Source of the DNA: Zygaena filipendulae
Lineage: Eukaryota > Arthropoda > Insecta > Lepidoptera > Zygaenidae
Direction: 5' to 3'
Assembly: GCA_907165275.2 (NCBI GenBank)
Contig: OU015675.1
Location: 3,179,501 to 3,243,500 of the forward strand
Length of the DNA: 64,000 nucleotides
The notes below the pieces were generated by a model. The model did no database searches. It was not told where the DNA came from and was given only the letters and a program-made list of their open reading frames with translations. This document shows, in pieces, positions 34,201 through 43,637 of the stretch (position 1 is the stretch's first letter; the number at the start of each line of letters is the position of its first letter). Both the position numbers and the translations under genes were made by a program.

Positions 34201-34282
34201 AACAGTATACATTCTTATTTCATCTTAATCGGACATTAGACAAAATAAAAAATTACTTTGTACTTACATTGTATTTCGCCAT
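25269..34282 (-). CDS. Giant secreted glycine-rich repeat protein (3 exons)
   Basis: Predicted CDS: exon 1 34282-34268, exon 2 33801-33759, exon 3 31522-25269, 2,103 residues. Exon 1 (ATGGCGAAATACAAT) ends at a consensus GTAAGTA. Exon 2 follows TTTTTTCCACAG and ends before GTGAGTAT. Exon 3 follows TTACTTTTATAG. Phases 0 and 1 keep the frame, which has no stop until TAA at 25271. Exons 1-2 encode MAKYNIIALTLLAVIATSE, a typical signal peptide. The mature protein opens QFGGFGGFGIGFGG and continues as a 16-residue repeat (consensus GASGGLGGAIGGNAGI) to AGIGSKFAGILG. It is rich in Gly, Ala, Ser, Ile, Val and Leu, with no Cys or Pro seen. An intron splitting the signal peptide is common in insect cuticle-protein genes, and silk fibroins also pair a tiny first exon with a giant repeat exon. 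A cuticle, silk or eggshell role is therefore plausible; none is proven. Confidence 0.8.
25400..31480. repeat. 48-bp coding tandem repeat with higher-order units
   Basis: The whole large exon is built from 48-bp units. From about 27,600 to 30,900 a distinctive segment (CCTCTTATTTTACTACTAGC on the plus strand) recurs at 27661, 27889, 28117, 28393, 28669, 28801, 29077, 29353, 29581, 29857, 30133, 30409 and 30637. The spacings are 276, 228 or 132 bp, differing by multiples of 48. In the 25.4-27.5 kb half, CTAGCTCC-marked units recur at 240, 336 and 576 bp, again multiples of 48. Confidence 0.95.
31612..31797 (+). mobile_element. Helitron in intron 2
   Basis: Ends ACGGGTGAAACTGCTGGGCA then TAGCTAG followed by T. 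The body (TTGTTTGTTTGCTTGAACG, AATCTCAGGAACTACG) belongs to a different subfamily from the main one. It lies in the large intron just upstream of the repeat exon. Confidence 0.6.
31828..32340 (+). mobile_element. Helitron split by a CRE element (intron 2)
   Basis: The 5' part (TCCTTACTATTCTATTTTTA, ACTTTCACGTC) is at 31828-31932. The 3' part (GTAGTACTTTTATCCTG, GGCGGATGAAATCGTGGGGA, GAGCTGG) is at 32267-32340. The CRE element between them inserted later. Confidence 0.65.
31933..32266 (-). mobile_element. CRE-bearing inverted-repeat element (intron 2)
   Basis: Reverse-orientation copy nested in the Helitron. One palindrome is intact (TGACGTCA near 32103); the other is mutated to CGACGTCA. Confidence 0.75.
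32455..32872 (+). mobile_element. Long Helitron variant, 3' truncated (intron 2)
   Basis: Shares more than 350 bp with the reverse-oriented element at 37056-37545: AAAACTGTAGAGAGGTCAA, GGAGGATGAATGGTGATCGA, a TGTC tetranucleotide run, CACGCATGGGTCCAAAACTA, CGAAGCAAGTCGGATGAAAA-like and ACAGAGAAGGACATAGGGTA. The 3' hairpin is missing. A 60-bp internal segment (AGCTCTTATCCTCG) repeats just downstream. Confidence 0.7.
33125..33360 (+). repeat. Dispersed repeat (GGGCAAACGGGCA family)
   Basis: A GC-richer segment with TAGGGGGCAAACGGGCAGGT, GTACCGCCGCCCATGGACAT, CTGCAACACC and AGGCATGCAGGTGCGTTGCC. Related pieces lie at 35905-36235 and, in reverse, at 49300-49365. The short overlapping frames in it carry no recognised domain. 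The class is unknown to me, possibly SINE-like. Confidence 0.55.
33362..33536 (-). mobile_element. Helitron, 3' end lost (intron 2)
   Basis: Contains AATTTCGGAGTTCCCGGGAG, CTATGCCCTTTTCTGTAGTC, ATGATGACCAGCTGAGCCGT and AAACTCACTTTCGCGTTTAG. The start is near 33536; the CTAG hairpin end is missing where it abuts the 33.1-kb repeat. Confidence 0.6.
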
Positions 34283-34347
34283 TTTGTGCCAAACAATAAT
34301 AGACGGAGAAGATACAAGCAAGTATACATAAAAATGCAACAAGTCTT

Positions 34348-34356
34348 CTTTATATA
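34348..34356 (-). promoter_or_regulatory. TATA box of the glycine-rich gene
   Basis: TATATAAAG on the minus strand lies 66-74 nt upstream of the ATG at 34282. This would place transcription start near 34320 and give a ~40-nt 5' UTR. Position and match suit an insect core promoter; it is inferred from sequence only. Confidence 0.6.
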
Positions 34357-34732
34357 CATAGGTAACAAATATATATATACCTATTTTAATAAAAGATAAG
34401 TGTATAAATACCGGTCATTAAGTATTTTTTTAGAGTATTAATAAACATTTTTTTTTCTTCCTAAGGCCTGTTACAGACGACACGCGATTATTATTTTAGC
34501 CTTATGTGAAAATTACTAAGAAATTCGATTCGGATAATTTTTTTTATTTTTATTTACCTATTTATTTCAAACAAATACTACAAAAAATAAAGCATAGGTA
34601 ATGAGTATAATAAAATACAAAAAAAGGTTCATTTACTTAATCATTCGCAAATTAATATAAAACGTAATTGAACGCTCTTTCAAAATTACGTTAAAAATAT
34701 GAATTTTAATGTTTTACTTCCCTAGTTATAGT

Positions 34733-35900
34733 ATTTTAACCGGCTTCCAAATAGGAGGATGTTCACCGATTACTCGAAGACCGTCGGACTGATTTGGAAA
34801 ATTCTTTTTGTTTGAAAGGGCATACTCCCAAGACCATGGGACCACCCATTGCCACCAAGTCAGGATCTGATGATAGGATATTGGCCAAATCGAGGGAACT
34901 TCAAAAATTATAGGCACACCTATAGCGATTTGGGTAGGTATTTTTTATGGTGAATCGTTCATTTGCTTTCGGAAAGCAAATTTTAAGAAATGGAACTGAT
35001 GATGGATCACAGATGGTCATCGGAACTACACAACAATAATACGTATTTCACAGATTCCAGTCGGACCGATTTAGAAAATTCTTCTTTTTGGTTTAAAAGG
35101 GTATACTCCCTGATTGATCCAATTGTCACTAAGTTGGGATCTGATGATGGGAGCTTGGGGAAATAGAGGGAACTCTTTAAAAATTATAGACATACCTATA
35201 GCAAATCGGGTATTTTTATAGTAAATCGTTTATTTCGTTTATTTCGGAAAGCCCACAGATAGCAGTCATCGGAACTATGCAATAATAGATATTTCACGGG
35301 TTTTCGGTAACTTTAATATGGTTTCGTAATAATTTATGCTCGTCACAATATATGTATATAAGTGGAACTGATGGTTATGTACTAGGAGAACTTTTCAACA
35401 ATTAACGTCCCTGCATAGGGAAAAGCAATATTTCGTAAAAAGTGATGAGCAGTAGAAATCACGCTATTGTTATTTAGATAAATTACAAACCAACTTACTT
35501 AAAAGCGAGAAATAAACAAAATTTTAACAAAAAATAAAAATCGATTTCCAAAAATACAAAACTAAAAAGCTAAATATAACCAAATATCGATTTAATCTAA
35601 AAGACGAAAATACCTACATGTAATATTATTTATTAATGGTTTGTGCTACCACTAATTGATTTGAAGTTGGTGACAAGCCAAATATGGAGTGGGTAGACGG
35701 GCTAAGTCCACTCCCGTCACGAGCTCGTGAGCACAACAACCCAAGTGGGCAGACACAAGCGGGCCGATTTCAAACCGATCAGTCGTAGCACAAACCAATA
35801 ATAATTTTATAAGTATTTTTGTCTTTTGGATAAAATGGGTATTTTGTTATTTTTAGCTTTTTAGTTTTTGGAAGTCTGTTTTAATTTTTTTGTTTTTTTT
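34733..35900 (-). mobile_element. Long-hairpin element with ~272-bp tandem monomers
   Basis: Opens AACCGGCTTCCAAATAGGAG (plus strand). It then carries diverged monomers with GATGGTCATCGGAACTA, GAAAGCAAATTTTAAG and ATCTGATGATGG, then the hairpin domain (TTTGTGCTACCACTAATTGA, GACAAGCCAAATATGGAG, GTAGCACAAACCAATAATAA) and GTTTTTGGAAGTCTGTTTTA. It is the most diverged of four copies. Confidence 0.7.
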
Positions 35901-35904
35901 AATA

Positions 35905-36235
35905 GAATACGGAGCAAACGGGCATGTGGCACACCTGGGCCCTTATTAACTATGACCAACAGCATTCCTTGCCCATAACGCGCGTCCCCAAAACGCAATC
36001 CCAAATGCTCCAGATGCAAAAATATAAGGAATTTCTATTCTTTACGACAAAAGAAACGTTGTAAATGTATTTTTTTAAAGTGAAACTTCTTTGAACATGA
36101 GGGAAAAGCAATTTAAGTGGCCTTATCTTAACGCAACGCGTCATGGTTATACTGAATAAGGGCCCTGATGGTGAGTGAGTACCGCTGCCCATAGACATAT
36201 GCAACACCGGAAGGCATGCAGTTTAACTGCACCAT
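35905..36235 (+). repeat. GGGCAAACGGGCA repeat split by a MITE
   Basis: GGAGCAAACGGGCATGTGGC up to 35936 continues after the insertion as TGATGGTGAGTGAGTACCGC at 36166. Together they match the start of the repeat at 33125. Confidence 0.65.
35937..36165. mobile_element. MITE with GGGCCCTTATT termini
   Basis: The left terminus GGGCCCTTATTAACTATGAC and the complement of the right, GGGCCCTTATTCAGTATAAC, form ~22-bp inverted repeats. The 229-bp element splits a host repeat. The host reads through as CACACCTGATGG, so any target duplication is at most 3 bp (CCT). Non-coding. Confidence 0.75.
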
Positions 36236-36239
36236 GAGG

Positions 36240-37050
36240 CTATATCGCTGGCCGTACACATTACACAATCGTTACTGTCAAATCTCAAAACACGCCCGCA
36301 TACACGCAAAACATCGCTAGCTCTTTTTTCGTTATGTGTCGATTTCTGCCAGTTCACTCTACTACAATACGCGTAAAAGGATATAATTAGATAAAAAAGG
36401 TGTGCGGTAGTGGAACCTCAATCAGAATTAGTTTGGTTTTCGTGGTTCACCCACAAAAATCGAAACTTTCGATAGCACGAAAAAAAAAATCACTAACAAA
36501 ATTCATGTGGAGTGTACCCTAAAACGAAACAAGTCTTTTATTTTAATGCATTAATTTGTCATATACATATAGCAGTAAAGTATTATCTACATAATATGTT
36601 GATGAAACTGTACACAAACACAATGTTAGGTGTGTACTAATTTATTGAATTATTGAAAGTACCCATCACTGATTTAATTTATCTGCGTGTGTAAATTTAA
36701 AAGTCAAAACAACATAACTAATTTTATTAGGTATGTCGATAAAACTGTGCCTATTGTTGGTCAGCCACATATTGTGACTGAAGTGTAGAGTTTGTGAAGT
36801 TAAGGCTTAAGCCTTGTAGAGTTAAGGTGTGTAGGGTTAGAAGCCTGGTTCCACATGTGATCTGATAACTTTTTTAACAGTGTAAGTCATATTATGGTCT
36901 CGTCTTGGCAACGTTTTACCTGAAAATATTTTTGGTGGGAAATCATTTCTTTTTGTAAGTTGCTTGTAACAATTTTTTTTAACTTTTTTTTAAGTATATT
37001 TCTAACAGATCAGAGGCGCCTTTTTTGTTATTTTTTATTCCATATTATGT
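36240..37050. other. Unassigned DNA
   Basis: No gene or recognised repeat in about 0.8 kb. Confidence 0.4.
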
Positions 37051-37055
37051 TATTA

Positions 37056-37545
37056 CTAGCTGTGCCCCGCGGTTTCATCCGCGGTAATTTCGGAGTTCCC
37101 GCGGGAATTCCGGGATAAAAGTACCCTATGTCCTTCTCTGTACCCCTGAAAAAGTGCGTGCCAAATTTCATCCAAATCCGTTCCGCCGTTTTTGCGTGAT
37201 TGAAGTAAACGTATACGAGGATCAGAGCTCGAAAGCGCATTTTCATCCGACTTGCTTCAAATTTATCGTCACTGCTCTCCTCCTATGTGTTTTAGCGTTA
37301 TGTTATATAGCTTATAAACTGCCCAGGAGTATGGAATACAATCGTACCAAGTTTGGTTAAAATCCCTTCAGTAGTTTTTGACCCATGCGTGCACATACAC
37401 AGACAGACAGACAGACAGACAAAAAATTTACTGATTGCATTTCTGGCATCAGTATCGATCACCATTCATCCTCCAATATTAATTTTGAATATATATTCGA
37501 TGTACAGAGTTGACCTCTCTACAGTTTTATTATAAGTCTATAGAA
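37056..37545 (-). mobile_element. Long Helitron variant, near complete
   Basis: The minus-strand 3' end with GGATGAAACCGCGG and CTAG is at 37056. The body shares the 32455 copy's blocks: an ACAG tetranucleotide run near 37395-37420, CGATCACCATTCATCCTCC and CTCTCTACAGTTTTATTATA. At ~490 bp it is about twice the length of the short family members. The 5' border is approximate. Confidence 0.75.
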
Positions 37546-37626
37546 GATAGATAGATTATTTTATTCCGTGGTGTGTGTGTAAATAAATATATTTCTATTT
37601 TATAACATAATTATTATTACTATTTA

Positions 37627-37805
37627 CTAGTTGTGCCCCGCGGTTTTACCCGCGTGAGTTTCACAATTCCCGCAGGAACCTCAAAGTAGCCTCATAACAT
37701 TACCTGGGTAATTAGAAGTGTCTCGTCAAAATCGGTTTAAACGTTTCGGAGATTCACCCGTGTGAGTTTCGGAATTCCCGCATTAACTCCAAACTTATTT
37801 TATTT
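37627..37805 (-). mobile_element. Helitron, two related modules
   Basis: CTAG and the GCGGG..CCGCGG hairpin at 37627, then TCAAAATCGGTTTAAACGTT and a repeated ACCCGTGTGAGTTTCGGAAT module. Similar double modules occur at 42660-43080 and 62193-62500. Confidence 0.6.
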
Positions 37806-37901
37806 AAACCTGATCCTGACAATAACGAATACAAAAAAAAATATTGCAGGTGATTGGAAGTTATGCGCTTAGCAACATATTGGGCGATTCATTTTTATTT
37901 A

Positions 37902-38264
37902 TACAACGTGTTAATTAATTGAGCAAACTAACGATTCTGAGCAAACTAGAAAATAGTTTGCTCAGAATCGTCTTTCGAATCGATCGCACCATATTTTAAT
38001 ATAGGTTATATTTTTTTCATTTTTATCAGCCCATCTCTAAATTCTTTAAAATACAATACAAATACAAAAAATCAATTCGGCCATTGACACGTAGGTGCGG
38101 GCGTAGCGCTTGAAATTTTGTAGAAAGGTCACCTCCAAACTAATATTGAATAACTTTTATACTATTAGTTTTTTTTAGATAATTTATATTTTAATCATAT
38201 AATTATTGTTTATTTTTTAAAATGGGGTGTATCAGGTTTTTGGTTAATTCATTAATACGTTGTA
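37902..38264 (+). mobile_element. MITE with ACAACGTGTTAAT inverted termini
   Basis: TACAACGTGTTAATTAATTG at the left and TTAATTCATTAATACGTTGT at the right, each adjacent to TA. A short inner palindrome, AGTTTGCTCAGAATCG with its complement, lies at 37921-37972. The body matches 8660-8990. Confidence 0.75.
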
Positions 38265-38269
38265 TAGAT

Positions 38270-39190
38270 TGTTTAGGAGTTCCCATGAAAATTCCGGGTT
38301 ACAATATAGCCTATGTTACTCAGCTACTACTCAGCTAAAATGACGCGCCCCTCCATCGAATGTACGACTCGACCTATAGAGTGTATTAAAAAAAACTTCC
38401 TCATAATTTTCATCTGTACCTTACCAAAAGGCGGACATTGATATCAGTTTGTATGGATTGCCGCATTCAAAAAGTGTTGCTCGAGCGAAAAACAATCAAG
38501 TGGCGCGTTGATTCTAAACGTTTTCCATTTAGGTAGGGAATTTTTTTTTATTCTCTTAGTCGATTGCGACACGACAATCTGTTTTGACCGCGTCGGTTGG
38601 AGGTGGAATTGAAGAGTGTACGGATTTTTTGTCACTACCAATGAAAACTTACAGCTTTTAAATATATTTTCACTTGTCATGCTCTGAAAGTGCTTATTTG
38701 TGCAGGATATAGACTGCACAAAATCGCTATCGCTAACATCTCTAGTTAATTTATTTTTTCTGTGGTTAAAAGAGTGATTTCATGTCTTCGACTATAGGTT
38801 TTTAAGATCCATAAATATTTTTTCACACCACATGCTCGACAATGCCGAATTATATGTCATGTAAACCTTACCGAAAGCAAGACATTATATCTCTTGGCTT
38901 TAGCCGGGTTATAATGTTCTATTGAATTTCATTATAACCCGCTGGTCAATAATGTGATTTTCACTTTCATAATTCTTATTGCTATGTCCATAACGTCTCA
39001 TTTCGCTAAACAGAATGTGTTCTCAGCGGGCGCGGCCAACTCGATTTTCGAAGACCGAAGCCGTGGCCCACTAGATTCGCAGTGAGACGAACTTCATTTG
39101 TTTGTCAAATCGAGTAGGCCACGCCAGCTGAAAGAAGTGGCTATATAGGATCTACTAAGCCTGGTTTTTTATTGTCTCGCATTATGTGAG
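38270..39190. other. Unassigned DNA with a 91-codon minus frame
   Basis: A minus-strand frame at 38719-38444 includes APLDCFSLEQHFLNAAIHTN. It has no domain I can name and may be repeat-derived. A short palindrome (CGGGTTATAATG with CATTATAACCCG) lies at about 38907-38951. Confidence 0.35.
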
Positions 39191-39194
39191 AAAA

Positions 39195-39420
39195 GTAGAG
39201 TATACACCACAGGGATAAAACTGTTTTTTTCTTGGGCGCTTGAATCCCTCACTGCACTCAGGACTCAATCTTAATTCCCTCCCTTTGGTCGGGAATTAAC
39301 TTATAACACCCTCGCTGCGCTCGGGAGTTAAATTTGGAGTCCTTCGTTATGTTCAGGATTCAATGTAGCGCCCGTGACATAAAACAGTGCTTTATCCCCT
39401 TGGTGTATAATCTACTATTA
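39195..39420. mobile_element. Inverted-repeat element
   Basis: The left end GTATACACCACAGGGATAAA and the complement of the right end, TTATACACCAAGGGGATAAA, pair as termini followed by CTGTTTT. The interior has repeated CTCGCTGCGCTCGGGA-like motifs. About 225 bp, non-coding. Confidence 0.6.
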
Positions 39421-39829
39421 AGTACCGGAATTTATGCGGGAGTTCACTTTATACCTAAGTTTTGATTAATTTGAGAGTGAAAGTTTAAATATTGATAATT
39501 AACTCCTGTAAAGTAAATGATTTTAATGAAAAGTTGTTTGCAGATAGTTGACTGAAATATCCAAAATACGTGGGTATCGGAGTATCTAATGTTCGTATTA
39601 GGTATTTTGGTAGAAAAGTTTTAACCACGTTATTTTTTGCTGTGTTGTAAAATCTTAGGGAATATTTATGTTATGTATTTTTGTACGTAGTAAAAAATAG
39701 TGATTAACGAAATAAATCGTTTCCTCTTTCTTTCCTTTCTTTCTTTTCTTTCACTAAGCTATACTTATGTCGGCTTTTTATCGCAACTTGTTAACATCTG
39801 CAGAGAGCTATGGGATCATACCTCGGGAT

Positions 39830-40199
39830 CAGTGGCGTAGCGTAGGTCACTATATCCCGGTGCAGATCCCTTTGCCGCCCTCTTATTTTTGCAATTAATT
39901 AAAAAAAAATACTGGGGCATGATAAACATGCAACCTACTCTTATTGAATAATACTAACCTAAAAAGTGAAAACATATTGTAAATGTATGTGTGTATAATG
40001 TATTTAAAAAAAAACTAATAAAAACCTGGATGTATGGTAATTGGTAACCACAACAAAAAATTGACAGAAAATAAGTTGAAGGAAATCAGATTTCTATAAT
40101 TTTTTTTATTTTTTTTATTTTTTTTCTTTAACCGCCCCCTGTGAAATGCCGCCCCCACCAAGTGCCGCCCGGATCGCACCCTCCCCCGCTACGCCAATG
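39830..40199. mobile_element. hAT-type MITE with 8-bp target duplication
   Basis: Termini CAGTGGCGTAGCG and, from the other side, CATTGGCGTAGCG. The flanks are CTCGGGAT (39822-39829) and ATCGGGAT (40200-40207), an 8-bp duplication with one mismatch, as made by hAT transposases. 370 bp, no coding capacity. Confidence 0.8.
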
Positions 40200-40600
40200 A
40201 TCGGGATATATACCGATATTTACCAGGAACCCGGGCAGTATATATATAAGTGAGCGTTGATTTACTTTTGAAAGCCCTATAAGCGTCCTTTTCAAGCTAC
40301 ACCTGGGTCCGAGTTCTTCACCCTAAATTAAATAGTGAGCTATAACCGAATTTTGCGTAAGCGAATTCCTAAAATGGAGATTGCGAGTGAAAAATAAATG
40401 GCAAAAGAAAAAAGTGCGACATCGTGGTAGCAAAAAAAAAAAAAAAAACGCTCTCCGTCATGTAACTTCGTTAGTCGTTATACGGATTGAAAGCAACTTT
40501 TTTCTATTCCCAACTACTAAACGTAAACTACAATCACACTGTCTGGCTGGCCGGTATTCCAGTTAATGCAGAATGTCTTTACCTTCTATACTTTTATAAT
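40200..40600. other. Unassigned DNA
   Basis: A 61-codon lysine-rich frame near 40381 is driven by poly-A tracts and is not convincing. Confidence 0.4.
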
Positions 40601-40603
40601 TTA

Positions 40604-40955
40604 CTAGCTGTTCCCTGCGGTTTCAACCGCCATACTTTCGGAGTTTCCGCGGGAATTCCAGGATGAAATATACATATACACCTTCCTCTTGAATCCCTCT
40701 ATCTATTGGTGAAAACCGCATGAAAATCCGTTTAGTAGTCTTTGAGTTTATCGCGAACAGACAGACAGACAGACGCGGCAGAGGACTTTGTTTTATAACA
40801 TGTAAGGATTTGTTTGTCTGTTACGCTTTCACGCCCTAATGGCTCAACCGATCATCATGAAATTTTGCATACATGTTTTCAAGGGGAACACAGAAAGACA
40901 TAGGGTACTTGACCACGAATTCACGAAGGTACTTCGAAATTAACTCGGGGTAATA
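40604..40955. mobile_element. Two Helitrons tail to tail
   Basis: 40604-40812 is a minus-strand copy: CTAG and hairpin at the left, an ACAG run at about 40758-40775, TATAACATGTAAGGA at the 5' end. 40806-40955 is a plus-strand copy with TCTGTTACGCTTTCACGCCC and GATCATCATGAAATTTTGCA and no clear CTAG end. Their 5' ends meet at the shared TAAGGATTTG. Confidence 0.6.
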
Positions 40956-41565
40956 ATTTGAGTGTAAAACCAGCAACGTTACAGAGGTCTCTCAATTTGT
41001 TAAAGCCGAAAATTTCTTCATAGTCTTCATTCATTCTAGCATCACATATTGCCGTTTACCTACAGGGTGAATTTTTAAGACGGGACAGTAAGGGTAGGGT
41101 ACCTTAACCGTTATAGTTACAGTAAAACGCTTTTAGGAGACCATCCATAAATTTTTATGATATTCTGAACTGCATTTACCTACAGATTTTGGAAAAAATC
41201 TACAGTCAGCATGAAAATGGTAATTTTACACAAAAACTTTTTTTGATGCCAATCGATCCTCTGCCTGTTTCTTATAAGGTTCAAAAGTCTCTATTGGACC
41301 GATAGGTTTTTTTTTTTGCGATTTCTGACATTTCCAGTACTTAAACCTCAGTCAGTCCAGTCTGTAAGTATATCGATAGTAACAAATTTCAAGTCCATAA
41401 CAAGAATGACCTTTCGATACGTAACGTTTAAAAACGGTCGTGGAAATGTTTTTTCACGTTTTTGTTTTGTTAAAAACGGACACTGGCATGTGAATCTGGA
41501 AGTTTACTGTATTTTATACCTATTTCTATTAGCACATGGCATATAGGTATTCACATTGATAAAAG
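40956..41565. other. Unassigned DNA
   Basis: A 76-codon frame at 41316-41546 has no recognised domain. Confidence 0.4.
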
Positions 41566-41569
41566 GTAC

Positions 41570-41730
41570 AATAATGTGTAATAGTACATTGTTATCCTAG
41601 GGTGAAAGTAACTTATTTAGTCCCGAGACGGGGTTTGGTGCCCGAGCGTAGCGAGGGCGCCCATAGATCGAGGGACTAAATAAGTCTTTCTCCCGAGGAT
41701 AACACTGTGCTTTTTATTACGAATGCAAGG
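41570..41730. mobile_element. Inverted-repeat element
   Basis: GTTATCCTAGGGTGAAAGTA near the left pairs imperfectly with the complement of TCTTTCTCCCGAGGATAACA on the right. ACTTATTTAGTCCCGAGA and GGGACTAAATAAGTC form the inner arms, around a GCCCGAGCGTAGCGAGGGCG core. About 150 bp. Confidence 0.65.
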
Positions 41731-41734
41731 AAAG

Positions 41735-42655
41735 TCAAAATAAAAATAGGAATTAGCTAAAGAAAAAAATGAGTGAATTTTATTTTACATAAATCAACCA
41801 TTAGGTGTGCTACTGGCCAGTAAGTATGCCACACATTAAAAAAAAACTCGAGTTTCTGCAGTATCCAGCTGTCAGTTGAAAGCGATTCTCCCTAAGGCTG
41901 AAAAGTGTTACTTTCAACCCGCTTCTCAGGCAACTTCAGACCTACTTTCCGAGTATGAGTAATGAAAAATATATTATTATACGTATAGATTATTCAATAC
42001 TTTATGGATGTTTGTTGTGTATTTTCAACGTTTTACACTTATTAGGAATTTCAAAGTCTTACTCTATAATAATAGACAGCGTATTATGTATCTAATTGTA
42101 CCGAATTACAAAGACAAAATACACTCTGTAACTGAACACTTACCGACGTGTCTTCAATTATGATATTATTGTAATTCAAAGACTAAGTTGGTATTTACTA
42201 GCAAGTATATTCTGCGGAATATTTCATATACGTGCGTAATAATAATTTGACTTGAATGTTTGTGTTGGCAATATTATGTAAATGTAAATTTTAATGACCA
42301 GAGGCTAATTTACGTATAGGTAGGTAACGTAAAATTTCGCAACTTCATAATATGGAGTTTAAAATGAATGAAATCGGAAACGGTATTGTGTCTATTGTTT
42401 TTATTCATTTCATTGTTTTCGACACGAATCCAGAGGGCGCTCCTACTCCACACGTCTACATTGTAGTTGTAACCTGTCAAATAAAAACGAGCCCGTGGAA
42501 AAGTGTTTTATAATTTATTTTTATTTTTTGTATCCCTGAAACTCTCTACAAACGAATAAAGTGACAATGTTTCAGTTACTTACGTAAAAAGAAGGAAGTT
42601 TTGCGAAAAATATTATTGATGACACAGATATTTCAAAATTCCTTCTAGCATATTT
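41735..42655. other. Unassigned DNA
   Basis: About 0.9 kb of AT-rich sequence without recognised features. Confidence 0.4.
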
Positions 42656-42659
42656 ATTA

Positions 42660-43080
42660 CAAACAAGCTGTGCCTCGCGGATTCACCTACGTGAGTTTCG
42701 GAATTTCCGCAGGAACTCCAAAATAGCCTAATTTACTCCTTTTATAACTTCAGCTAATTAGCAAATTATGAAAGTCCCGTCAAAATTGGTCCAACCGTTT
42801 CGGAGAATCAACCGCGTGAGTTTCGGAATTCCCGCAGGGACTATTTTTTTCTAAAATGAAACTAGTATAAGTGACTCCTTATAACGCAGCTATCTTGTAG
42901 TGCAATTTTCTTAAAAATCGGTCCAGCTGTTTCAGAGAGACACAAATAAAAAAAAATGATTTTTTTTTAATGTAAGTTCCGTAATATACTTTCATTTGCA
43001 TTTAGTGAAAAGCTGTTAATTTGGAATTACAAACAGACACTTCAATTTTATTTATATGTAGGTATAGATGTATAGATATA
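42660..43080 (-). mobile_element. Helitron, double-module type
   Basis: The plus strand reads AAGCTGTGCCTCGCGGATTC (mutated end), two ..GTGAGTTTCGGAATT.. modules, GTCCAGCTGTTTCAGAGAGA, then GAAAAGCTGTTAATTTGGAA and ACTTCAATTTTATTTATATG. The last blocks are the complement of the 5' starts at 5655 and 63059. Confidence 0.6.
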
Positions 43081-43637
43081 TAGAACATGTATAGACAGAT
43101 ATAGAGTATAACTGGATTGATCGCTTATATGTTACAGTAAAATATCTTTGATCAGTATAATTTTACAATAGTCATTCGAAATTGTAGGCGTCGTAAAAAG
43201 GAACAAACCTCAGTATTTTTTTGGCGCGTGACAATCCATCTAAATAATTTTCAACTTTTTCGTCCAATTAAAAATATTCAAACCAAAAAGTTATAGGTAT
43301 TATCTGAACGAAAAAACAGTGTGTCTCTGCAATGGTTTAACCCTGGTAAGGACTTAAATAGGCGTGGCAGTCCAAAAGGCATATAACTGCCTGTAAGGTG
43401 TATGATAATGTGCTCATGCAAACTAAAGTCGTTAGCTGCACTAGTATAGACAGTATAGTACAGGGGCGGATCCAGGATTTGGTTGAGGGGGGGGGCAATT
43501 TGGTTGCACCATGAAATTTTTTGAATTAACAGGATAGACAAAAAAGTCCATTAATAAAATTTAAGTGCTTCATATTGAGAGCATCTGAATTGAGCTTATG
43601 TATGTATTATATTATCTGTGTGTATGTTTCGCGATTT

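Noticed and set aside
25269..34282. Silk fibroin heavy chain identity
   Set aside because: Gene layout is similar in spirit, but no GAGAGS arrays and no cysteine-bearing C-terminus are present, so I did not name it as fibroin.
38444..38719. 91-codon minus-strand frame as a gene
   Set aside because: No domain, splice or start context; possibly repeat-derived, so left as unassigned.
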